In this document: piece by piece, positions 1 through 10,128 of the stretch
How the letters are laid out: every line of letters begins with the position of its first letter
Numbering within the stretch: the first letter of the stretch is position 1
Assembly: GCF_020080835.1 (NCBI RefSeq)
Contig: NC_058159.1
Coordinates: forward strand, 19,874,474-19,938,473
Direction: 5' to 3'
DNA length: 64,000 nt
Source of the DNA: Cotesia glomerata
Taxonomy: Eukaryota; Arthropoda; Insecta; Hymenoptera; Braconidae
Notes under the pieces: model-generated
Database searches by the model: none
Seen by the model: the letters and a program-made list of their open reading frames with translations, nothing else
Told to the model about the DNA's origin: nothing
Position numbers and translations under genes: made by a program

Positions 1-890
1 GTCAGTTGACGTTTTAGGCGAAATAAGAAAAAATTAAAATAACGTAAATATTATTTAAATATATTATTAGTAAACAATATAAAAATATATCAAAATTGCA
101 TGTGGATACTCAAATCGACCCGAGTCGAAATTTTTTTTCGCTTAAAACCCATTTTAACCTGGGATAGTCTAATTCAGGGTGAAACAGAATGAAATAGGTT
201 TTAAGAAATAAGGAACTGCATTGATACTAAACCCCGTTTCACTCTGGTAACGTCTACTTAAGTCCGTTTTCAGACGAGTTAGGTTGAAGAAGGTTCTTAA
301 TAAAACTCTGTTTCACTCTTTTAGCGCCTAGCTGGGATTGCACGATGTATACGATTTTTTGTTTCTCAGACGAAAAAGTGTCAGGCAGGGTTTTATTAAA
401 ACTTATTTCAACCTAGTTCAACCTTAATAGCCTAAACTGGTTATATTCATAGTAAAAAAAAGAAAAAATTATCATTTAACTGTTGGTTACTTCATGTTAT
501 TATTTGCATGACTGTTAAGGTAATGATAACTATTAGTGATGTTAATTTATAATTACACAAGAATAATGATATCGAAATGAAGACAGAAGAAACGACGAAG
601 AAAACACAAATTTCCGTTGAAAAAAACTCAGCTTTACTGGGATTCGAAATCGAGACCTCACGATTACGAAGCAAGACTGGATCCCCTCTGCTACTCGAAG
701 ACTAGTCATACAGTAGAAATATTTGTTTCCATTTAAGCTACAACTGACAAAATTAAAATTAACTCATGTGATTAAATATTATTATTATTTCTTATGTCAT
801 GGTAAATATTACTGTGATTATTATTATTAATTTTACAACGCTGCTTACAAAGTGCTTAAAAAATTTCATCGCGAAAATTGCCTAAATTTT
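1..890. repeat. AT-rich repeat DNA with short subterminal-like repeats
   Basis: No coding region is supported. Between about 120 and 460 there are recurring short motifs in both orientations, such as TTCAACCTAGTTCAACC, AGGTTGAA and GTTTCACTCT, together with pieces like GGTTTTAAGAA and TTATTAAAACT. A tRNA-like segment follows on the minus strand at 630-705. This order (short inverted motifs, then a minus-strand tRNA-like segment) resembles the CCCGGG-ended elements elsewhere in the window, but no CCCGGG terminus is visible here. Membership in that family is inference only. Confidence 0.4.
630..705 (-). other. tRNA-like segment (Pol III A/B box)
   Basis: Read on the minus strand, it has an A-box-like GTAGCAGAGGGG and a B-box-like GATTTCGAATCCC with about tRNA spacing, and an anticodon-arm-like CTTCGTAATC resembling tRNA-Thr(CGU). 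The acceptor stem does not pair well, so this is a tRNA-derived repeat (SINE or element-internal), not a functional tRNA gene. Confidence 0.45.
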
Positions 891-1087
891 TAACTTCCCA
901 CTAAGAAAATTGAAAATTTTCAAAAGTTGGGAAGTTATTGGTTTTACCCCGTTTTTCGAAAATCAAGTTTTCAACGGATGTTGACGTTTTGAGGTCCTAG
1001 GAAGCTTCCCCGATTGTTTCCGCGATGGTGTCCGTTTGTCTGTATGTATGTATGTAAGTATGCATGTAAGTATGTATGTGTGTGTAT
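891..1087 (+). repeat. Hairpin-headed dispersed repeat, 5' part (interrupted copy)
   Basis: It begins with a self-complementary head (AACTTCCC ... GGGAAGTT) and continues through a CCCCGTTTTTCGAAAATC block and a GACGTTTTGAGGTCCTAGGA block into a TGTATGTATG microsatellite. The same order occurs at 62396-62592 (plus) and, inverted, at 57325-57482 and 58378-58562. Here the copy is split by the transposon at 1088-4611; related sequence resumes in the flank at 4612-4985. No coding capacity. Confidence 0.7.
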
Positions 1088-4000
1088 TAGAGTGGTCCAA
1101 AAAAAAAAAAGTTTTTTGCCTATCATCTCAAAAGCTTCTCTAAGGTATAAAAAAAATTCCCTCCAAAGCGTAGCTTGATACCTCAATTTTTCATGAAGCT
1201 CAATGAATTTTTATTTTCCCGTTTAAATAACACGTAAAAAAATTTTTTTTATGTTTTTATCCGGTAAAACTACAAAAAAAATTTTTTTTTTAATTTTTCG
1301 TTAATTATTCTTGTAGGAAATTTAATTCTCTACAAAAAAGTACTGAAGTAGTTTTTTCGTAATCCTAATGGGTAAAAAGTTATTGAACTTCAAATACTCA
1401 CAATAAAAAAAAATTTGAAGAAAGGTAGTTTCAAATCAACTTTTTGAGGGAATTGACAATTTTACTGGATAATTTATTTAATTTTTATGGATTTGAAATA
1501 ATTTTCAACTTTTTGAAAACTTTTTTGGTAACTTCATGTATTTTTTTCAAAATTTATCAAAATTTAGATTATTTATAATATAATTTACACATGTCTTTTG
1601 ATGAAGTATTAACTGCGAATTATGAATAATTTTTCTTATTACAATTCGGATATTCTCTTCTATGAGCAGCAACTACTTGTAACAGATATTGTTTTTGTTC
1701 TTCATCTTTGGTCCCAAATTGGTTGTATTTTTCAATTAAAGCAACCGCACGCTCTGCCACATCGTTGACTACTTTTAGTTCTTTGAAGAATTTTTAAACA
1801 ATCAATATAGTTTTTATTTGTATTCCATAACATAGGATCCATGTTAAGAAAATCGTATGGCAAAGTTAAATGAATCAAATAAAACTGTTGATTTTTTGGT
1901 AATAAATTCACTCATATCTAGGGCACAAATATTCTCAGATATTTGTACTCTGATCCGTTTAGCATCTGAAACACTTTCATTATGTTTAAATGAGTTAATC
2001 ATTTTAATTTAATCTCTCGAGGTATTGAGTCGTCGAAAAAAGATAGTGGGGCAAGAGATTCTGACAAGTACCACCCGTGTCTTAAAAATGTATCCATAGC
2101 TGCACTCGAAATTTTTCTGTTGATATCTTTGTACTTGATGATGTCTTTCAAAAACTGTAAATCCTGATTTGGAGCTTTAATAGCATTAGGGCATTGACAC
2201 CACGCTTTTACATAAATTGTAACGATAAATAGACATATGTCTCGGAGCTGAGGTATTTCTTTGGCATTTACTTTAAATTGCTTCTTAAACATAAAAATTT
2301 TCAGACAATAAATAGCTTTCGATAACCATCTTGCATGGTGCATCGCTCCAGGTCGCTTGAATCCAAAGTGACTTGATGGAGTTCCTCCCAAAAAAATATA
2401 AGTTAAGTCCAACAGTTCTTTGTAGTCAGCTCGCGGCTGATATTCCTGTAGCAGTTAAAATAATAAAAATTATTAATATAAAAAGAAAATTAATAATTAT
2501 AGACAAAATGAGAATATTACCTTGATTTGACTTGAAATAAATTGTAGAATTTCGTCTTTCATGTCTCTGGTTTTTATCTCAACTTCAGAATCTTCAATTC
2601 CAGTCTCAAATTCTTCTTTATTTATATTTTCCCAATTATTTTTGAAGCGATTGAATATTGCAACATTAGGACCACTTGTAACCGGCCAACACGTTTCTGC
2701 GACACTTCTAAGCACCAACTCGTATATATGATGTCTACAACCCAAATGAAGAAGATTTCTGTTCAACTCACGTTCAAGCTGAGTGCATGTTCCATTATTC
2801 AAGCCTACGAAAATTATTTTAAATTAGTACATAAATAAATTATTCCAAGTGAGTACTTTTTCTTACCCGTATTTACAGCAGCAGTATCAAAACATAAAGC
2901 CTTAATTTTGTTTTTAATCTTCCATTCATCTAATAATTTAATTATGGCATCGGTTTGATTTTTACTGTCTCCAGTAACTAATTTGGGAACGCCCAAAATA
3001 TGTTTAAAATCTAGTCCTGTTACTATTACCGGCAATCTCTCAACTTTTTTGACACTTTCTGAATCATCAAGAAGTTTTCCATCCCAATGCAATACTAAAC
3101 ATGATGGAAAGATAATTTTTTCTTTCAAATTTTTAGCAGTTGCTTGCCGTTGATGCATGCGATGTCGTCGTAGAGAACTTCTGCTAGTATTTATCTTATC
3201 CACATCCACGTCGAAGTTCTTAGCAACGGAATTCACTAGGTATGCAGCCATTCGATCGCTCGTTTGTGTGCGATCTAGGGTCGCAACTAGTTTCTGATCT
3301 ATCACGTTTTTTTTCTTTTTTGGTCTAAGACGAGAAGGTAACTCATTCTCAAAATTTGAAATTTCACGTTTGAGTTCACCTGAACTTGGAAAAGATTTAC
3401 TGCCAGTTGATGTAGATAGGCCAGAAAAACTTCGAGTTAACTCTAAAAATTATTGCAAAAATTATTCTAGATAAAAATTCAAACCAATTAATTCAGTAAA
3501 TTAAGCATTAATATTAAATTAGATACCTTCATCACTGTCTGTTTGTGAATTTGTTTCGAAGATAATAGGGCTTGATCTATGTGCTCTACGTTCATTTGAT
3601 AAAAATTCTTTTTGTGTTTCTGTGAGCTGGTTAAAAGACTTTTGGAGTGCTAAATCGAAAATTTGATCCAACTTTAAAGAAAATCGTTTTTCTTTCGACT
3701 TTTGGGTTTGTGTATTGCGAGACTTATTTTGTTAATAGAATCCACTCGTTATGGAGTCTTACAATTTTTGAAATTGCATTACATGATTTAATTACTGGTA
3801 TACCAGTAAGACTCCAAATGTCATTAACCTCATTCAATACATTTCGTGCGCTTTCACGAACAGATTGTTTGAGAAAATTCAAATTATAAAAAAAAACACT
3901 TAATACTTGTCGCTGAGATGGCAATTTTCGTTTGTTCAATGCACTGCTTTGAAAGCCTACTAAATACACATGTTGATTTTTAGATTCACTTGACATTTTG

Positions 4001-4611
4001 TTAGTATTATGATTAATAATATTCTTCACGTGTTATGCATAAAGTTACTACGATAGATACGATAGATGGCGATATAAGGTATAGCGAATGATATTATCGA
4101 CGGAAAGTAGATGACAGGAATTTTTTAAATTGAATTTAAATTTTATTCGTAATACTTACGGATGTATGCTGAAATTAATTTTTTTATTTAGGAAAAAACA
4201 TAAATTACTTAATTAAATACTTCGCAAAAGGAAATGTGACACAAAATAAATTCTAAAATCATAACTGATTAAATTTTCTTTTATTGCGAGTATTTACAGC
4301 TCAATAACTTTTTACCCATTAGGATTACGAAAAAACTACTTCAGTACTTTTTTGTAGAGAATTAAATTTCCTACAAAAATAATTTACGAAAAATTAAAAA
4401 AAAAATTTTTTTCGTAGTTTTACCGGATGAAAACTTAAAAAAAAATTTTTTACATGTTATTTAAACGGGAAAATAGAAATTCATTGAGCTTCATGAAAAA
4501 TTGAAATATCAAGTTGGGCTTTGGAGGGGATTTTTTTTATATCTAAAAGAAGCTATTGAGACAATAGCACTCGAAAAAAAAAAAAAAAATGTTTTTTTTG
4601 GACCACTCTAG
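1088..4611 (-). mobile_element. Cut-and-paste DNA transposon, 3.5 kb, TAGAGTGGTCC inverted ends
   Basis: The ends are inverted: AGAGTGGTCCAAAAA at the left and its complement just before 4611. Longer inverted similarity continues inside (about 1140-1400 against 4280-4570, including shared blocks such as TTTTACCGGAT in the right arm). The interior carries a minus-strand spliced transposase gene. It is inserted in a hairpin-headed dispersed repeat next to its TG-rich tract. I could not fix the target-site duplication with certainty because the flanks are TG-rich. A distant relative with AGGGTGTTTC ends and a homologous protein lies at 53965-57312. Confidence 0.8.
1620..4029 (-). pseudogene. Transposase of the 1.1-4.6 kb transposon, four exons, lightly decayed
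   Basis: Exons read on the minus strand: about 4029-3527, 3442-2867, 2804-2521 and 2445-1999. All three introns have GT..AG borders (donors GTATCT, GTAAGA, GTAATA; acceptors TTTTTAG, TTCGTAG, CTACAG), and the frame is kept across each junction. RNase H-like features are visible: HWDGK, CFDTAAVNTG and CRHHIYELVL. A homologous protein sits at 54769-56524, with shared PGA-HH-RW and YSLKIF/YCLKIF blocks. Damage: a frame change near 3728 and an early stop at 1999, although a conserved C-terminal block (matching VVNDVAER and DEEQ in the relative) continues to about 1620. The superfamily is unassigned; similar uncharacterised proteins occur in many insects. Confidence 0.7.
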
Positions 4612-4985
4612 TGTGTATGTGTGTATCGCGATTGGCGTCATTCAAAAGGGCTTGATCAAACTTAGATTTTGAATATAATTGGGACCGATTCGAACCGGTA
4701 GATCTTGAGAAATTTAAAAAAAACTACAAAAAAATTTTTTTCAAATGTGTTTTTTTTTTAATAACTTTGAAACGGCTTCATCGATCGATTTCAAAAACTA
4801 TTCAGCTGTTAACATTAAAAAACCACGTCGATCGCCGCCAACCCGGTCAAAATCGGTTAATTCGTTCGTGAGTTATCGTTGTCGAAAGAAAACCGAAAAA
4901 AATGTTTTTTCGGAATTACTTCGAAATTTTTCGTTTAATCAATTTAAACTTAAAGATCCTTTATGGGGCTTCAAAAAGTGCGGGG
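4612..4985 (-). repeat. Dispersed repeat flank (segment shared with 58.1 and 62.2 kb)
   Basis: This contains, on the minus strand, the block TTTTTCGACAACGATATCTC-like sequence followed by a GGTTAAGAGCT-like block, also present on the plus strand at about 58130-58290 and 62210-62380. It continues the dispersed repeat interrupted by the transposon. An 84-codon open frame here is accidental. Confidence 0.6.
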
Positions 4986-5340
4986 GCGTTAAAAATTAAA
5001 AAAATTGTTTTTTCCAATCTATAGCTTTTGAAACTCTGGAACTTGGCCAGAATATTTCTTTTGGCATGTTTGAATTTACTAAGAACTAATTTTATGATAT
5101 TAAACCCTAAGGGGGTTGTGCGGGGGCGTTAAAAATATTAAAAATTTGTATCTTCCAATCTATTGCTTTAAGAACTTTAAAACTTGGCCAAAATATTTTT
5201 TTTGGCATGTTTGAGTTTATCAAGAATTAATTTTATGATATTCAACTCCAAGAGGGTTGTGCGAGGGCATTAAAAATTAAAAAAAAAATGTGTATTCCAA
5301 TCTATAGCTTTTAGAACTCTGAAACTAGGCTGGAATAGAG
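4935..5340 (+). repeat. ~141-bp tandem repeat, subfamily A
   Basis: About two and a half units. The landmark CGGGGGCGTTAAAAA recurs near 4981 and 5122, and as a CGAGGGCATT variant near 5263, giving a period of 141 bp. Each unit also holds TCCAATCTAT, CTTGGCCA and GGCATGTTTGA. It shares unit length and the GCGGGGGCGTTAA core with the larger array downstream, so both probably descend from one monomer. Confidence 0.8.
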
Positions 5341-5479
5341 TTCGGGAATAATGCCCTTAGAAAAAATGCGTGGTGTAAAATAAAAATAAAAAAAAAGTCA
5401 AAATATTTAATTAATAGCTGCAATAGATCAAAACTTGAAACGATTTTTTATTTCGTCCTATTAAACAACCAAGAATAAA

Positions 5480-6631
5480 TACTTATCTATATATATATAA
5501 GAGATTCCCACCTACATATTGACTCATCACGATATCTCTGGAACCATAAGGCGTAGCGACTTGAAATTTGGTAGGAATATTCCTTTCGCCCAGTAGAGGT
5601 CAGCTAAGAACGGATTTTACGAAATTCCACCCACAAGGGGGGTTGCGGGGGCGTTAACAATAGAAAATTCCCATTTTTAACCTATAGCTCCTATCGACTT
5701 CAAATTTGGTAGGAATCTCCTATATGTGATGTAGAAATGATCTAAGAGCGGATTTTACGACAATATACTCCCAATATGGATTGCGGGGGTGGACGTTAAC
5801 AATGAAAATTAAAAATTTCCGACTTCTAGCTCCTACAGACTCCTAATTTTGTATGAATTTTGTATAAGTGATGTAAAATAATTTATGAACGAATTTTACG
5901 ATATCCCACTCCACAGAAGAATGCGGGGGTGGGTCTTAACAATGAAAATTTTAAATTTTTTAGCTGTAGCTCCCTAAAAGGCTCAAAATTTGATAAATAT
6001 CTGCTATATGCGAGGTAGAAATGATCTAAGAGTGGATTTTATGACAATCTACTCCCAATATGGATTGCGGGGGTGGACGTTAACAATGAAAATTAAAAAT
6101 TTTCGACTTTTAGCTCCTACAGACTCCTAATTTTGTATGAATTTTGTGTAAGTGATGTAAAAATAATTTATGAACGAATTTTACGATATCCCACTCCACA
6201 GAGGAGTGCGGGGGTGGGTCTTAACAATGAACATTTTTAATTTCCGAGCTGTAGCTCCTATAGGCTCCAAATTTGGTAAGAATCTGTTCTATGGGATGTA
6301 GAAATGATTCAAGAGCGGATTTAATGACAGCCTACCCCCAATATGGATTGCGGGGGTGGGCGTTAACAATGAAAATTTTAAATTTCCGAGCTACAGCTCT
6401 GACAGACTCATAATTTTGTATGAATTTTCTGTAAGTAATGTAAAAATCATTTATGAACGAATTTTACGATATCCCTCCCCACAGGGGGGTGCGGGGGTGG
6501 GTTTTAACAATTAAAATTTTAAATTTTCGAGCTGTAGCTCCTATAAGCTCCAAATTTGAAAAGAATCTGCTATATGCGATAAACTGAAACTAAGGAAACG
6601 ACCCAAAGTCGAAGAAAGTATTTACTAGCGT
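5480..6631 (+). repeat. ~142-bp tandem array arranged as 284-bp dimers, subfamily B
   Basis: The landmark TATGGATTGCGGGGGTGG recurs at 5775, 6059 and 6342 (spacings 284 and 283). Each interval contains two diverged monomers alternating GGAC/GGGC and GGGTCTTAAC versions. The array starts after an ATATATATAA tract with a distinctive end unit (CATCACGATATCTCTGG ... CGTAGCGACTTG) and ends with TTTACTAGCG at the CCCGGG element. The same end modules bound the inverted array near 51650-52512, so the array seems to be the variable core of a mobile unit, not centromeric satellite. No ORF. Confidence 0.8.
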
Positions 6632-6798
6632 CCCGGGAAAAAATGATCAGATCTGATCAGACATGAACAGGCATGAGTCTTCAGGTCTGATCAGGTATGA
6701 AAAATGACCGGGTCTGATCAGACCTGGCCAGGCATGTTCAGGTCTGATCAGATCTGTTCATGTCTGACTCGATCAGGTCCATAAAAAAAAAAAAAAAT

Positions 6799-6868
6799 CG
6801 GTGCCGACGGGGATTCGAACCGTACACCTCGCGCTCTTCAGACTGACACTTTACCTCTTGACCAAATG
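6799..6868 (-). other. tRNA-Phe-like segment inside CCCGGG element 1
   Basis: On the minus strand it has an A-box-like TGGTCAAGAGGTAAAG, an anticodon arm with CTGAAGA (GAA, Phe-like), a B box GGTTCGAATCC and T-arm pairing ACGG/CCGT. The homologous place in the copy at 59.5 kb keeps the same layout, while the copy at 28.5 kb carries a different tRNA-like sequence at the same place. Not a functional tRNA gene: the acceptor stem is poorly paired. Confidence 0.6.
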
Positions 6869-7050
6869 ATTCATCTTAACTTGAGAGTATCTTTCGAGCT
6901 ACTTCAAGTAATTCAAATTTTATACATGATTTATCCTTATAGTTAACGGAGTTCTATACCTAATTTATTAATTATTAATAATTAATCATATATTACAGTG
7001 ATTTATTCGGAACGGCTATGTATTTTTTTTCGCTCCATTAACATATGGTT

Positions 7051-7965
7051 CTACATTGAGAGAGAATTTTATTCAATAGTAATAAAACAGTTTATTTGGA
7101 CTTGAAAAAAAATTTAGTTAATATTAATAAAATTATATTTCATATAAATAAAATTATATTAGTATTTAATAAAATTTCATAAGTATTTAATAAAATTTTC
7201 TTAAATACTAATATGTGTTTATTAAAATAACCACGAACGACGCTTTCGTTTGCTGTCATTAATACGAATATTAAGTCATTAAAAGAAATAATCTCAAAAA
7301 AAAAAAAAAAAAATTAATATTCATCAATTAATTATAATATATTCAAATATATTTTCACAGTAAAGATCTTTTAATAAATAGTATTAAGATTTTTTAACAA
7401 GACATCCTAACCTAACCTATTTGTTTACTTCATGACGAATCACATGTAGAGATTTTAAATAATAAAAATAAATAAATATTCGATTGAATTTATGAAATCA
7501 TAGTCTTTATTTTTTAACAAATGCGTCCCTACATTGTCTGGTTTTCTGCTTCTGTTTTCATTTTATTAAATAATGTCTAACTCTTATCGATTCATTTGTG
7601 AAATTTTTAAATTTAAGTGCATAAAATTAACATCCACTCGGATAACAACAGTTGTAGACTTTTGTATTTCAAAATATAGTTCCGACAAAATTCAATTTTA
7701 CTTAATTATTTATTCAATTAATTACTGATCAATACTTGTTAGTTAGTTGATTAATGAATTTTCTTTTATATTACATGTAGATAAATATTCATTACATACT
7801 AAGAAACATTTATTAGTATTTAATAAAATTTTTATTAGTATTTAAGGAAATTTAATTAATATTTAATAAATTTTTATTTGGGATTAGCCAAATAAACGTT
7901 TTATTAAATAGTAATAAAATTTCATTACTATTAAATAAAATTGTCTCTCAGTGTTGGCTAGATAT
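7051..7965. mobile_element. Nested MITE with ACA(C/T)TGAGAGA ends
   Basis: Left end ACATTGAGAGAGAATTTTAT is mirrored at the right (ATTTAATAGTAAT repeats ending TCTCTCAGTGT). The interior is AT-rich with repeated TTAATAAA-type words. It resembles, in its termini, the CACTGATAGA-ended repeats at 28950-29275 and 47521-47792, which also lie inside larger elements. No ORF. Confidence 0.55.
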
Positions 7966-8312
7966 CAGACATGGACAGGTCTGATCAGGTCTGAGCGTAT
8001 TTAAGGCTTCAGACATGAACAGGCATGAACAGGTCTGAACAGGTCTGATCAGATCTGAACGTATTTAACGCTACAGACATGAACAGACATGAGCAGGCAT
8101 GAACAGGTCTGATCAGGTCTGAGCGTATTTAATGCTTCAGACATGAACAGGCATGAACAGGTCTGATCAGGTATATCAGGCCTGATCATACATGAACAGG
8201 CCTGCTCAGGCTCTACTCAGGCCTGATCAGATATGAACAGGTCTGCTCAGGTCTAATTTCAGGCCTGATCAGATATGAACAGGTCTGATCAGTCCTGATC
8301 ATTTTTCCCGGG

Positions 8313-8679
8313 TAATGATATTTGATGCAGACGTAGCATGTGAAAAACAAGATCATATAAGAGCCTATTTCTGTATGGGTAGACATAAAATAAAATGTCG
8401 ATAAGCTTTTTATTCCTCCTGTCAAACATATACGTGCATTCCCCAAACATCTGATTCGTGACAATATATTAATTTTTTAGTTATATTTCGACAAGACGAA
8501 ATGAATTTAAAACACATTTAAGATGATCATGTAAATACTGACATGCAGTACAATACTTTCAATGACTTATGCTCAGCGTGCTTGAGTGACAATAAGTATG
8601 GCTTTTGTAGTAATTTCGACAAAGACAGTGAATTAAAATGATGGGAGATATCGTAAGTGGTTTTGACTGTTTTCATTAG
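8313..8679 (+). pseudogene. Polinton packaging ATPase, 3' fragment
   Basis: Across shifting frames this encodes the recognisable C-terminal half of the HerA/FtsK-type ATPase of Polinton/Maverick elements: VACEKQ right after the Walker B region, then YFCMGRHK, KHLIRDN, DEMNLKH, HVNTDM, KYGF, DKDSEL and the terminal GFDCFH before a stop at 8677. At least three frame changes and several stops break it. The Walker A half is missing: the reading frame begins immediately at the right end of the CCCGGG element, and nothing upstream of that element continues it. In an intact Polinton this ATPase is thought to drive genome packaging. Identification rests on remembered family motifs. Confidence 0.75.
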
Positions 8680-8741
8680 TATAAATTAACCTGTATCGGA
8701 TAAATAATAATCATACATGTTAAGTAGTTTGTTAAATCAAC

Positions 8742-9681
8742 ATGAAGTCGGAGGGTGATATTTTAAAACAAAAGGATGTTTTTACATCAAATCTCTCAGG
8801 CAAGTGATGCAATCCGACGCAAACATAAACTCTTGAAGTTAGAAAAGATACAGCTGAAAAGCCATGGATGAAATGTTCGCCGATAGTCACACCATTGAAA
8901 ACTCTTATTGAATCATCAGAGCGAAAAAATTAAACAAGAAAATATAAAAAAGAGATAAATAAAAAGAAGAAACAAAAATAAAAAACCTCCGGACCAACAA
9001 CCAGAGTAACTTTTGATAGTCTCGATCTCAGATGATGAAAGTTTTCATTAATAGCAACAGACAGCAACATCTATCCACAGAACCACCAGCTTCAAGTACT
9101 CCTGCCAAAACGGATTGTTGATTAAAAACTTACATACAAAATTAAATCGAAATCACAAAGAGAATGATTTCAGGTATGGTGTTCGTAATAAAAATAAAGC
9201 AATGTACATTGGAAATTCAAATATTTATTTCAACAATGATGAAATTAATGTTCAAGACAAAGTTTATCCTATGACTCGTGGTTTATTGGAATTATTATTT
9301 GAAAAAGATCCTCAAGATTCTGTAGTAACACAGAATGATAAGAAACACTACTTAGATATTGTTGAAAGAACGAATATGTATTTGAAAAATTATAAGCCAA
9401 ATACAAGTATTTTCAATGATCCGTCATCCAAGTTCCAAAATTATGTTGTTGAATTTCTAGCAAAAAGATATACAAACTTTTCGAAAGGTGGGAGTTTACC
9501 TAGTTACATGATAGCAAAAAGAAAAATAGAAATATGGATTATGTATACTGGGATGATCCTAATGAACTGGTTGAAAAGATTACGCTTATTAATGGCCTCT
9601 CAATCAGCTGGTAATACCAGTCATACTAATGAAATTATTTCGATTATTGAAGAATTAAGAGAGGCTGAAATTATATATTAA
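8742..9681 (+). pseudogene. Conserved Polinton-associated ORF next to integrase (decayed)
   Basis: The frame opens with ATG at 8742 but is broken several times before 9115. From 9115 to 9681 one frame stays open and carries blocks typical of an uncharacterised protein found beside insect Polinton integrases: YIGN.., GLLELLFEKDP, and near the C-terminus ASQSAGNTSHTNEI and IIEELREA. Inside that open frame, about 9525-9575 is out of register: the neighbouring frame there reads YVYWDDPNELV, the conserved version. So two opposite single-base-type shifts cancel each other. Function unknown. It ends 66 bases before the next ORF. Confidence 0.65.
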
Positions 9682-9747
9682 AAGTAATATTTCAGAAATT
9701 TTAGCATTAGTTTGTGAACTGTTGAAGTGAACTGAACAATAAAAAAA

Positions 9748-10128
9748 ATGAGTATTGATATATTTGGACGTTCTTTGAAAACTGTAGCAGTTGTTAGTGG
9801 ACCTCCAGGAGCTCCAGGAAGAGGATTTAAAATAAATTCCAACGGACAATATGATTTAGAAAACAAAAGATTATGTGAAGTTGGACAACCAGTGAACGAT
9901 AATGACGCGATAACATTGAAATTTATGCGTGATTTTATAAATAAAGAATTATCTTTATTAGAGAGGACTATAAGAGAAGATCAATCAGAAATTATTTCCC
10001 ATTTACATTCAGAAGTTGTATCATTGAGGACTTCTCTTGATTTGTTGAAAAAAGAAAATCAAGAATTAAAAAGAAAGAAACCGAAACAAGAAGAATTAGG
10101 AAAAAAATGGAAGATAAAAAATCGGTAA
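9748..10128 (+). CDS. Small Polinton ORF with GPPGAPGRG motif and coiled coil
   Basis: A 126-aa protein starting at an ATG preceded by an A-rich run. Residues about 18-27 contain a short collagen-like GPPGAPGRG. Residues about 60-115 are highly charged with heptad-like spacing (SLLERTIREDQSEIISHLHS, then LDLLKKENQELKRKKP), predicting a coiled coil. The end overlaps the integrase start by 22 bases in another frame, as in compact virus-like operons. Similar small ORFs accompany Polinton integrases in insects; the function is unknown, and an oligomeric structural protein is only a guess. The frame is uninterrupted. Confidence 0.6.
   Translation: MSIDIFGRSLKTVAVVSGPPGAPGRGFKINSNGQYDLENKRLCEVGQPVNDNDAITLKFMRDFINKELSLLERTIREDQSEIISHLHSEVVSLRTSLDLLKKENQELKRKKPKQEELGKKWKIKNR

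Larger units (their letters stand above)
6632..8312. mobile_element. CCCGGG-ended element, copy 1, with palindromic subterminal arrays
   Basis: The left end is CCCGGGAAAAAATGATCAG and the right end is its inverse (CTGATCATTTTTCCCGGG). Subterminal arrays on both sides are built from short, partly self-complementary words (TCTGATCAG, ACATGAACAGG, GCATGAACAGG). A minus-strand tRNA-like segment lies just inside the left array, and a nested MITE (7051-7965) fills the middle. No ORF of its own, so non-autonomous. It sits exactly at the broken edge of a Polinton ATPase reading frame. I see no clear target-site duplication. Confidence 0.8.

Noticed and set aside
971..1186. Minus-strand ORF with a HTHTYLHAYLHTY stretch
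   Set aside because: It translates the TATG/TG microsatellite of the hairpin-headed repeat and the transposon end.
5480..6631. CRISPR-like array from the regular ~141-bp spacing
   Set aside because: Units are long diverged tandem monomers without short identical repeats and unique spacers, in a eukaryotic context.
6799..6868. A functional tRNA-Phe gene
   Set aside because: A and B boxes are present, but the acceptor stem does not pair and the segment is embedded in a repeated non-autonomous element.
8213..8464. Minus-strand ORF of 83 codons
   Set aside because: Antisense of the ATPase pseudogene, plus a repeat translation of the subterminal array.
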